A stretch of DNA of 64,000 bases from Mesorhizobium sp. AR10 (lineage in GTDB: Bacteria; Pseudomonadota; Alphaproteobacteria; Rhizobiales; Rhizobiaceae): contig NZ_CP080524.1 of NCBI RefSeq assembly GCF_024746795.1, positions 5,372,001 to 5,436,000 on the forward strand. Direction: 5' to 3'. The notes beneath the pieces are model-generated. The model was not told where the DNA came from. It ran no database searches and was given only the letters and a program-made list of their open reading frames with translations. Positions 37,133-45,899 of this stretch are shown here, piece by piece (the stretch's first letter is position 1; every line of letters begins with the position of its first letter). The position numbers were made by a program, and so were the translations under genes.

Positions 37133-37399
37133 CTAGCGAAAATCCGCCTCGGTCAGCACATACATGCTCCTGCGGGTGCGGGCATAGGCATTCCTGGCAA
37201 TGTCATGGATGGAGCTGGACGCCGTGTCGAAGGCCGCCAGATAGGTGGCTTCGGAGGTGGCCGTCCCCGATGGTGCCTTCGAGATGGCATCGGTGGTGAC
37301 AGAGAAGGAAATCTGGAACATGCCGTCGTGGCCGACAAAGCGGATGCGCTTGCTCGCCTCGTCATAGCTGCGGCTTCGATTGGGGAATGTAAGGCTCAT
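37133..37399 (-). CDS. DUF1488 domain protein
   Basis: An 88-residue protein with the DUF1488 layout: opening LTFPNRSRSYDEASKRIRFVGHDG, middle MFQISFSVTTDAI, then a helical end (LAAFDTASSSIHDIARNAYAR). The family is widespread in proteobacteria with no assigned function. The start overlaps the stop of the upstream basic protein by 4 nt, so the pair is probably translated together. Confidence 0.8.
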   Translation of the reverse strand: MSLTFPNRSRSYDEASKRIRFVGHDGMFQISFSVTTDAISKAPSGTATSEATYLAAFDTASSSIHDIARNAYARTRRSMYVLTEADFR

Positions 37400-37659
37400 G
37401 ACTTTTCTCCCTTTGGCGCGGCGCCGGCTTTTTTGACTGCCGTCCGCTTCTTCTTCGGCGTCGGGTTCAAGGCTTCCGCCACGCGGTCAGCCTCTTCCTT
37501 GGCCAGCCGCAATTCGCGCAGCCTGGCCGTCTTGATGATCCTGGCCTTCGCCTCGGACATATATTCGGCTGTCGCCTTGTTGCGCTCGGCCGTTTTCTTC
37601 TGCTTGTCGACGAAGCGTGCTTCAGCTTTTTCCATGATGCTTTGAGCGACTTCAGCCAT
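37396..37659 (-). CDS. Small highly charged helical protein
   Basis: An 87-residue protein, Lys/Ala/Glu-rich throughout. It has a long predicted helix or coiled coil (residues ~5-60, e.g. AERNKATAEYMSEAKARII) and a Lys/Pro-rich C-terminal tail (TPKKKRTAVKKAGAAPKGEK), reminiscent of histone-like tails. No known domain recognised. It is first in a two-gene unit with the DUF1488 gene (4-nt overlap) and divergent from groESL across an AT-rich gap. It could bind nucleic acid, but that is only inferred from charge. Confidence 0.7.
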   Translation of the reverse strand: MAEVAQSIMEKAEARFVDKQKKTAERNKATAEYMSEAKARIIKTARLRELRLAKEEADRVAEALNPTPKKKRTAVKKAGAAPKGEKS

Positions 37660-37827
37660 AGATGAAATCTCCTTCTTGAACCGGGAATATGAAAATGCGT
37701 TTCATCGTTAAAATAGGGACTCGGAAGCGAAATTTCAATTTTCGGATTATTTCGGGATGATCGGACACCCCGAATTGAATCGGTCGAATAATACTATCCA
37801 ATATTTCCATCGGCCCGGGAATAATTT

Positions 37828-37854
37828 TTAGCACTCCTATCTATCGAGTGCCAA
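37828..37854 (+). promoter_or_regulatory. CIRCE operator (HrcA binding site)
   Basis: TTAGCACTC-N9-GAGTGCCAA, one mismatch from the canonical CIRCE inverted repeat TTAGCACTC-N9-GAGTGCTAA. It lies 55 bp upstream of groES, so this groESL copy should be repressed by HrcA and induced on heat shock. The 248-bp gap it sits in is AT-rich and holds no gene. Confidence 0.95.
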
Positions 37855-37908
37855 CGGGCCTATATGAGGGGCGTGGCCGCCTATGCCGGCCCCAGAAAGA
37901 AGTTTCCC

Positions 37909-38235
37909 ATGAAATTCCGGCCACTCCACGACCGCGTCGTCATCAGGCGCGCGGAAAGCGACACCAAATCCAAGGGCGGCATCATCATTCCCGACAATGC
38001 CAAGGAAAAGCCGCAGGAAGGCGAAGTGATCGCCGTTGGGCCTGGCGCGCGCGACGAAAGCGGCGCGCTGATTGCGCTCGACGTCAAGGCCGGCGACTTC
38101 ATTCTGTTCGGCAAATGGTCGGGCACCGAGGTCAAGCTCGATGGCGAGGACCTTCTGATCATGAAGGAAGCCGACATCATGGGCATCATCGACAAGACCG
38201 TCGAGAAGACCGTCGCGACCAAGAAGGCCGCCTGA
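37909..38235 (+). CDS. groES: Co-chaperonin GroES
   Basis: A 108-residue heptameric lid of the GroEL folding chamber. It opens [16 protein letters not shown] and has the mobile loop around [17 protein letters not shown], the roof and base strands [13 protein letters not shown], and the ending [15 protein letters not shown] ~12-residue Lys/Thr-rich tail makes it slightly longer than the usual 95-104 residues. ATG 37909 is chosen because the family N-terminus starts there. It is followed 41 bp later by groEL and is controlled by the CIRCE element. Confidence 0.96.
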   Translation: MKFRPLHDRVVIRRAESDTKSKGGIIIPDNAKEKPQEGEVIAVGPGARDESGALIALDVKAGDFILFGKWSGTEVKLDGEDLLIMKEADIMGIIDKTVEKTVATKKAA

Positions 38236-38270
38236 CGACGCCGTCGACGCCCTCCAAACGAACTGGATGA

Positions 38271-39902
<1,632 letters not shown>

Positions 39903-40044
39903 CCATTGCCTGAAAATGCCCGTTCGGCCAAGGCCGGGCGGGCCCATCGAGAACAATGGCCGCCGGGCGGCACTTCCCCGGCGCGCCAAGGATTTCCGCC
40001 AGTCACGAAGACTTCCATCAGTCAGCAACGACAAGGAGATCGAC

Positions 40045-40209
40045 ATGATTACCTTCGCACCGAAGCCAAATGGCGTTCCGGCAACCAAGCCGACCGAGGA
40101 AAGCCGCTTCGACCGCATCCGCAGGATCGCCGCCGACAAGCACAAGCAGACTGATGCCGGCACAATACGCCGCGACCCGCAAAAGGCCGGCGACAAGCGC
40201 CCGATGTGA
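40045..40209 (+). CDS. Small basic hypothetical protein, 54 residues
   Basis: Starts at ATG 40045 with AAGGAGAT ideally placed upstream. The product is a polar, basic peptide (ITFAPKPNGVPATKPTEESRFDRIRRIAADKHKQ) with no membrane segment or cysteine. It lies 142 bp downstream of groEL on the same strand and could be read from the same transcript. No family recognised. The strong ribosome site is the main support. Confidence 0.6.
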   Translation: MITFAPKPNGVPATKPTEESRFDRIRRIAADKHKQTDAGTIRRDPQKAGDKRPM

Positions 40210-40336
40210 GGCGCGCGCCGCATTCCCTCACGAGACCGGCGCGCCCGCCGTGCTAAGATCCCGGTGACCGGCGGCGCGCGCGCTTGTCGCCTTCGTCGCC
40301 GGGCGCAAGCCGGGCTGATAGCCTCCAGGGTGGCGG

Positions 40337-40972
40337 ATGATGAAACTGCTGATCTTTGGTGCCTCGGGTGCGACGGGTCAGGCTCTTGTCTCGGCAGCGC
40401 TGGCGAACGGCCATGCGGTGACAGCCTTCGTTCGCACCCCGGGCAAACTTGCCCTCAGCCATGAAAACCTGACGGTGATTGTCGGAGACGTCGCCGATCA
40501 ACAGGCGGTGGAGCGCGCCGTTGCCGGGCATGAGGCGGTGTTCAGCTGTCTCGGCGTTGGCGTGCCGCTGAAGCACGACCCGGCTGTGGTTGCCGGCATC
40601 GGTTTCATCATCGCGGCGATGCAAAAGTGCGGCCCGGCCCGGCTCATCTATCTCTCGTTCCTTGGCGTCCGCGACAGCCGGCGGCAATTGGGGCCGCTGC
40701 TCGGCGGCGTCATCGTACCGCTTGTGCTGCACCGTGAAGTGGCCGATCACGAGGCGAAGGAAAACCTTATCGTCCAATCTGGCCTCGACTGGACCATCGT
40801 GCGACCGCCCAAACTGACCAATGGAGCGGCAGCCGGTCAGTTCCGCCACGGCAATGGCATCCGGGCGGTATCCCTGCTGCCGACACTGGCACGTGCCGAT
40901 GTGGCGGCGTTCATGCTCGGGCAGATCAACGACACCACCTATTCGCGCATGGCGGTTGCCATCCTGCGCTGA
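40337..40972 (+). CDS. NAD(P)H-binding atypical short-chain reductase (NmrA-like)
   Basis: A 211-residue cytoplasmic Rossmann protein. It has the glycine motif LIFGASGATGQ near the N-terminus, GDVADQQAVERAV, SCLGVG, and the SDR-type YLSFLGV / DWTIVRPPKLTNG blocks used by atypical SDR (biliverdin-reductase-B-like, NmrA-like) enzymes. The classical Tyr-x3-Lys is not evident, as usual in this subgroup. The substrate is unknown. Two ATG codons (40337, 40340) are equivalent. It converges on the MttB-family gene, 2 bp apart. Confidence 0.85.
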   Translation: MMKLLIFGASGATGQALVSAALANGHAVTAFVRTPGKLALSHENLTVIVGDVADQQAVERAVAGHEAVFSCLGVGVPLKHDPAVVAGIGFIIAAMQKCGPARLIYLSFLGVRDSRRQLGPLLGGVIVPLVLHREVADHEAKENLIVQSGLDWTIVRPPKLTNGAAAGQFRHGNGIRAVSLLPTLARADVAAFMLGQINDTTYSRMAVAILR

Positions 40973-40974
40973 AC

Positions 40975-42528
40975 TCAAGAGACCGGCGCTGCCCCGCCCT
41001 GTTCGGTGCGCCGCGCGATGAATTCGTCGAGAATACCTGATGTGGCAACAGCGGACGCCGGTGGCTGGAAGTCGGCCAGCGTCCGCTTCCAGACGCCGGT
41101 GGCGCGCTCGGTCGCCGTCTTCGAACCACTTTGCGTCCAGTTGCCGAAATTCGACCAGTCGGCCACCAGCGGCTCGTAGAAAGCGGTGCGGTAGCGCGCC
41201 ATCGTGTGTCCGGCCGAGAAGAAATGGCCGCCGGGCTGCACTTCGGCGATGGCATCGAAACCGATCGCATCCTCGTCGCCGGGCGTCGCGGCGCAGAGCT
41301 CCGCCACCGTCTGCAGCGCCTCGATATCGGTGATCAGCTTCTCGAAGGAGACGCTCAAGCCGCCTTCAAGCCAGCCCGCGGCATGGATGCAGACCGTAGC
41401 ACCCGCAAGCACCGAGCCCCACAGCGCGAACTGCGTTTCATGCGCGGCCTGCGCGTCTGAGACATTGGCGGCGCTGCCGCCGCCCGACCGCCACGGCAGG
41501 CCGGTGAAGCGCGCCAACTGGCCGGCGCCGAGCGTCGCCTTGACGTGCTCCGGCGTGCCGAAGGCCGGCGCCCCTGACTTCATGTCGACATTGGAGGAGA
41601 AGGAGCCATAGACGACCGGCGCGCCCGGTCGCACGATCTGGGAGAGCGCCAGCCCGGCCAGTGCTTCAGCGTGCTGCAGCGTCAGCGCGCCGGCGACGGT
41701 GATCGGCGCCATGGCGCCCGCCAGGCAGAAGGGCGTGATGATCAGCACCTGCCCCGCTCTGGCAAAGTCGATGATGCCTTGCGCCATCGGAATGTCGAGC
41801 TGGCGCGGCGAATTGGTGTTGATGACGGTGTAGCAATAAGCGCCCGAACGGAATTCATCCTCCGACAACCCGCGCGCCAGCCGCAGCATCTCGAAACTGT
41901 CCTCGACCTGCGGCGTGCCGCGCGCGAAGACGAACGGGAACTTGTCGGACAGCGTCAGCTGGGCGCGGTTAACGGCATAGTGACGAAAGCGGTTGTCGAT
42001 GTCCTGCGGCTCGATGCAGGGACCAAGCATATGCAGCACGTCGAAATGCTGCACCAGCCGGAGGAGATCCTCGAAAGCGGCAAGCGTGCCCGGCCGCCGG
42101 CCGCGCTCGAGATCGGTGACGTTGGGCGCACCGGACCCCGCCAGGAACGTCATCGAGCCGAGTTCGAGCATCAGGTCGCGGGCGCGGTCGCCGGCATGCG
42201 CCCGGATCGATTTTGGCGCCGAAGCCAGTGCGGCCGCGACGATGTCGCGGCCGATGCGCACCATCTGGCTATCCTCGTCGACCAATGCGCCGGCTTGGGC
42301 AAGAACGGCGCGCGCCTCGGGCAGCAGCACCTTGACACCGAGTTCCTCGAGCACGCGCAACGCGGTGTCGTGGATCGCGGCGACCTGATCGTCCGAAAAG
42401 ATCGGCTGCGGCAGGAAGGGATTCTTGAGCGAACGGTAATCCGGCCGGCGGCTCGACTCGCTGCCAGCTTCGCCGGTTCGCCCGCGGCGGCGCTCGCGCC
42501 TCATGTCGCGTGCGGCATCATCAACCAT
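40975..42528 (-). CDS. MttB-family (trimethylamine-methyltransferase-like) protein, non-pyrrolysine
   Basis: A 517-residue TIM-barrel methyltransferase of the MttB superfamily (GSMTFLAGSGAPNVTDLERGRRPGTL, TPFCLAGAMAPITVAGAL, PVVYGSFSSNVDMKSG). There is no in-frame amber codon, so it belongs to the non-Pyl group, which includes glycine-betaine and other quaternary-amine demethylases. These normally move a methyl group to a corrinoid protein, but no corrinoid-binding protein gene is adjacent. It starts at ATG 42528 with GGAGTATT upstream, 12 bp after the stop of the flavoprotein gene. It is second in an operon with it and presumably under the TetR regulator at 45087. Confidence 0.88.
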   Translation of the reverse strand: MVDDAARDMRRERRRGRTGEAGSESSRRPDYRSLKNPFLPQPIFSDDQVAAIHDTALRVLEELGVKVLLPEARAVLAQAGALVDEDSQMVRIGRDIVAAALASAPKSIRAHAGDRARDLMLELGSMTFLAGSGAPNVTDLERGRRPGTLAAFEDLLRLVQHFDVLHMLGPCIEPQDIDNRFRHYAVNRAQLTLSDKFPFVFARGTPQVEDSFEMLRLARGLSEDEFRSGAYCYTVINTNSPRQLDIPMAQGIIDFARAGQVLIITPFCLAGAMAPITVAGALTLQHAEALAGLALSQIVRPGAPVVYGSFSSNVDMKSGAPAFGTPEHVKATLGAGQLARFTGLPWRSGGGSAANVSDAQAAHETQFALWGSVLAGATVCIHAAGWLEGGLSVSFEKLITDIEALQTVAELCAATPGDEDAIGFDAIAEVQPGGHFFSAGHTMARYRTAFYEPLVADWSNFGNWTQSGSKTATERATGVWKRTLADFQPPASAVATSGILDEFIARRTEQGGAAPVS

Positions 42529-42540
42529 GGCCAATACTCC

Positions 42541-44952
42541 TCATTGCCGCATCGCCTTGCCCTCGGGATCGTAGGGAGAGGCCGGGATGATACGCGCCGG
42601 CCGCTCTATGCCGACAATGTGCACCGACAGCGCCGTCCCCTCGCCAGCGACATCGCGGTCGACAAGCGCCAGCGCCAGGCTCTTGCCGACCGAATAGCCA
42701 TAGCCGCCCGAGGTGACGAAGCCAACGCGGCGACCATTGTGCCAGACCGGTTCGAAACCGCTGGCGTCGGCGTCGACGGCATCGACTTCCAGCGTCACCA
42801 GGCATTGTCGTGCGGTGGCATTTCGCGCCTTCAGCGCGGCTTCGCGGCCGATGAAATCGCCCTTGTCGAAGGCGATGAAGCGATTGAGCCCGGTTTGATC
42901 AGGTGTATAGGCTTGCGTAAATTCGCGCGACCAGATGCCAAAACTCTTCTCCAGCCTGAGTGCATTGAGTGCGTAGAAGCCGATCTCGGCAAGACCGAGA
43001 TCCTCGCCGGCGGCAAGCAGCGTTTCGCGCAGGCTGGCATGCATCGTGGCTGGGCAATTGATCTCGAAGCCGACCTCGCCAGCGATCGACAGCCGCGCCA
43101 CACGCGAGCGCACCATGCCGATGTCGAATTCGCCGCACGCCATGAACGGCAAGGCGCTTGCGGAGACATCCCGATGCGTCGTGCGCGCCACGATCGTGCG
43201 CGCGTTCGGCCCGGTGACGAGAAACCCGGCCATAGTGTCGGAGAGGTCGGTGACGGTCACGCCGTTCGCCGCATGCGCCTCGAACCAGCGCATATGAAAT
43301 TCCCTGAGATAGTAGGAACCCATGATCCAATAACTGCCGTCGCCCCAGTTGAAGACGGTGAGATCACCCTTCAGCCGGCCATCATGGGCCAGCATCGGCG
43401 CCAGCTTCGCCTGCCCCGGCTTCGGCAATCTTGAGGCAAGCAGCCGGTCGAGCCAGGCTTCAGCACCCGGCCCGGATATCGCGTAGCGCGAAAAGGCCGT
43501 GGTATCGACGAGACCAGCGGCGCGCCGCACCTGCAGCGCCTCGTCGCCGACGATGTCGAAGGCGTTGGAGCGCTTCAGTGTGGTGTTTTCGCGAAAACCC
43601 ATCGGCGCGAAATAGGCCGGGATTTCCAGTCCCCAGGAAGACGTCCATTCGCAGCCCGCCGCCGTCATGCCGTCATAGGCGCCGGGGCGTTTCAGCGGCC
43701 GGCCGGCGGGCAGGCGCTCGTTGGGAAAGGTCATGACGAAGCGGCGTGCATAGAACTGGCGCGTCGTCTGTTTGAGATATTCGCGGTTGGCCGCAAACGC
43801 GCCGTAGCGGGCGATGTCCATGCCGAAAATGTCGGCTTGCGGTTCGCCATGGATCATCCACTCGGCCAGCGATTTGCCAACGCCGCCGCCCTGGCTGAAG
43901 CCGGCCATGACGCCGCAGGCGACCCAGTAGTTCCTGAGGCCGCGCACCGGTCCGACGATCGGGTTGCCGTCCGGCGTGAAAGTGAAGGCGCCGTTGACCC
44001 ATTTGCGAATGCCGGCCGTGGCGAGACAAGGAAAGCGCTGATAGGCCTTGGAGAGTTCCGGGCTGATGCGGTCGATGTCTTCCGGGATCAACTCGATGCC
44101 GTAGTCCCACGGCGCGCCGTCCATGTTCCAGTGTTTCGGGTTCTGCTCGTAGACGCCGAGCAGGACGCCCTTGCGCTCCTGCCGAAGATAGGCAAAGCCG
44201 TCGAGATCGACGGCGAGGCCAAGCTCCTTGTCGAGCGCCGCAACCTCCGGAATGTCCTCGGTGATGAAATAGTGGTGTTCCATCGGCGTCACCGGCAGGT
44301 CGACACCGGCCATGCGGCCGACCTGCTTGGCCCACAGACCACCGGCATTGACGACATGTTCGGCAATGATCGTGCCTTGCTCGGTGAAGACGTCCCAGCC
44401 GCCGTCGACGCGCTGCTTGAGATCGAGAACGCGATTGCGCAGGATGATGTCGGCGCCGCGTTTTTTCGCGGCCCCGGCATAGGCATGCGTGGTGCCGTAG
44501 GGATCGAGATGGCCTTCGTTGGAATCGTAGAGACCGCCCAGCACGTCGCTGACATCGACAATCGGGCAGATCGCCTTGATCTCTTCGGGGGTCACCAGCC
44601 GGGCGGTTTCGATGCCGACCGACTGGAACACCGCCCAGGCCGATTTCAGCCACTCCCAGCGGGCAGGGTCGCTGGCCATGTTGACGCCGCCGGTCATGTG
44701 CAGGCCGGCATTCTGGCCGGACTCGGCCTCGATCTCGCGATAGAGCTTGATGGTGTAGTCCTGCAGCGCCGCTACGTTGGGATCGGCGTTGAGCGCATGG
44801 AAACCGGCCGCCGCATGCCAGGTCGAACCGGCCGTCAGCTCGGCGCGTTCGATCAGCGCGACATCGCTCCAGCCGAACCGCGCCAGATGGTAGAGCACCG
44901 AGGCTCCGACCACGCCACCCCCGATGACGACTGCACGATAGTGCGACTTCAC
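42541..44952 (-). CDS. FAD-dependent oxidoreductase with GcvT domain (dimethylglycine/sarcosine dehydrogenase family)
   Basis: An 803-residue two-part enzyme. Residues ~1-390 are a DAO-type FAD domain (VVIGGGVVGASVLYHLA; GSTWHAAAGFHALN with the histidine that carries FAD covalently in relatives; end of domain NYWVACGVMAGFSQGGGVGK). Residues ~430-800 are the GcvT-like folate domain with its C-terminal barrel (MAGFLVTGPNART, GEVGFEIN, FIAFDKGDFIGREA, GYSVGKSLALALV). The family oxidatively demethylates N-methyl glycines and passes the one-carbon unit to tetrahydrofolate, with electrons going to ETF. First gene of the operon with the MttB-like gene; the exact substrate is unknown. Confidence 0.92.
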   Translation of the reverse strand: MKSHYRAVVIGGGVVGASVLYHLARFGWSDVALIERAELTAGSTWHAAAGFHALNADPNVAALQDYTIKLYREIEAESGQNAGLHMTGGVNMASDPARWEWLKSAWAVFQSVGIETARLVTPEEIKAICPIVDVSDVLGGLYDSNEGHLDPYGTTHAYAGAAKKRGADIILRNRVLDLKQRVDGGWDVFTEQGTIIAEHVVNAGGLWAKQVGRMAGVDLPVTPMEHHYFITEDIPEVAALDKELGLAVDLDGFAYLRQERKGVLLGVYEQNPKHWNMDGAPWDYGIELIPEDIDRISPELSKAYQRFPCLATAGIRKWVNGAFTFTPDGNPIVGPVRGLRNYWVACGVMAGFSQGGGVGKSLAEWMIHGEPQADIFGMDIARYGAFAANREYLKQTTRQFYARRFVMTFPNERLPAGRPLKRPGAYDGMTAAGCEWTSSWGLEIPAYFAPMGFRENTTLKRSNAFDIVGDEALQVRRAAGLVDTTAFSRYAISGPGAEAWLDRLLASRLPKPGQAKLAPMLAHDGRLKGDLTVFNWGDGSYWIMGSYYLREFHMRWFEAHAANGVTVTDLSDTMAGFLVTGPNARTIVARTTHRDVSASALPFMACGEFDIGMVRSRVARLSIAGEVGFEINCPATMHASLRETLLAAGEDLGLAEIGFYALNALRLEKSFGIWSREFTQAYTPDQTGLNRFIAFDKGDFIGREAALKARNATARQCLVTLEVDAVDADASGFEPVWHNGRRVGFVTSGGYGYSVGKSLALALVDRDVAGEGTALSVHIVGIERPARIIPASPYDPEGKAMRQ

Positions 44953-45006
44953 GGCTTCCTCCGGACTTGTTCGAACGCTTGCCTCAATCCTGGCACCATA
45001 TACGCA

Positions 45007-45045
45007 CTGTACATATGTGTCTAGAGTGTAGACACATATGTACAG
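45007..45045. promoter_or_regulatory. Large perfect palindrome, probable TetR operator
   Basis: Arms CTGTACATATGTGTC (45007-45021) and GACACATATGTACAG (45031-45045) are perfect 15-bp inverse copies with a 9-bp spacer. Each arm also contains the self-complementary ACATATGT. It lies between the divergent flavoprotein (-) and TetR (+) genes, 54 and 41 bp from their starts, as expected for an operator bound by the TetR dimer(s) that controls both directions. Confidence 0.85.
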
Positions 45046-45086
45046 CAGCCTTGCGCGGTGCTGCCGCTCATGCCTATTGTGCGGCC

Positions 45087-45725
45087 ATGATCATGATTTC
45101 TCCGCAGGACGAGCCGGCGCCAGGCAACATCAAGGTGACGCGCTGGGACTGGATCAATCTTGCCCTGGAAACGCTGGTATCGGACGGCATCGAAAGCGTG
45201 CGCGTGCTGCCGCTTGGCCAGAAGCTCGGCGTCTCGCGCTCGAGTTTCTACTGGTATTTCCAGAGCCGCCAGGACCTGCTCGACCAGTTGCTCGCCCATT
45301 GGCGCGACACCAACACCAAGGCGATCGTCGAACGCGCACAACGGCCGGCGCAAAGCATCATCATGGGCGTCATGAATGTGTTCGAATGCTGGGCTGACGA
45401 GCGCCTGTTTGATCCCAGGCTCGATTTCGCCATCCGCGAATGGGCCCGGCGCTCCGAAGATGTGCGGCGCGCCATCGACCAGGCCGACAATGACCGCCTG
45501 GGCGCCATCCGCGACATGTATCGCCGGCACGGCTACGACGAGGAAGACGCCTTCATCCGTGCCCGCGTGCTCTACTACATGCAGATCGGCTACTATGTGC
45601 TCAACCTGAGGGAACCGGTCGAGGCGCGGGTCAGCCACCTCGCCGCCTATCTGCGCAGCTTCACCGGCCAGGAGCCCAGCGAGGCTGATGTCGCGCATTT
45701 CATGCGCTTCATCGCGGCGCGCTGA
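45087..45725 (+). CDS. TetR-family transcriptional regulator
   Basis: A 212-residue repressor. The N-terminal helix-turn-helix (residues ~18-65) reads RWDWINLALETLVSDGIESVRVLPLGQKLGVSRSSFYWYFQSRQDLLDQLL, with the recognition helix at SRSSFYWYF. The C-terminal ligand domain is helical (FECWADERLFDPRLDFAIREWARRSEDVRRA). It is transcribed divergently from the demethylation operon, with a large palindrome between. It likely represses that operon until a methylated amine or product binds; this is an inference. Confidence 0.93.
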   Translation: MIMISPQDEPAPGNIKVTRWDWINLALETLVSDGIESVRVLPLGQKLGVSRSSFYWYFQSRQDLLDQLLAHWRDTNTKAIVERAQRPAQSIIMGVMNVFECWADERLFDPRLDFAIREWARRSEDVRRAIDQADNDRLGAIRDMYRRHGYDEEDAFIRARVLYYMQIGYYVLNLREPVEARVSHLAAYLRSFTGQEPSEADVAHFMRFIAAR

Positions 45726-45899
45726 GATCTAGCGACGATACCAGCATCGAAGCCATCTCGACCCGGTCGACAAACCGTATTGTGTGGCTTCGCCGCCCTT
45801 GTGAGCGGTGCTAAAATGGATGAATAGTCTTGCCTGGTGCGCCGCCCTGAAATTGCCCGCATACGGCTCTCAGGTAACGGCGCAGGGCGGAATTCTGGA

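Noticed and set aside
40975..42528. Pyrrolysine-containing trimethylamine methyltransferase
   Set aside because: No in-frame TAG codon within the gene and no pyl genes in the window.
41671..43434. 587-codon plus-strand frame across the MttB and flavoprotein genes
   Set aside because: It runs antisense over the junction of two well-supported genes and shows no domain.
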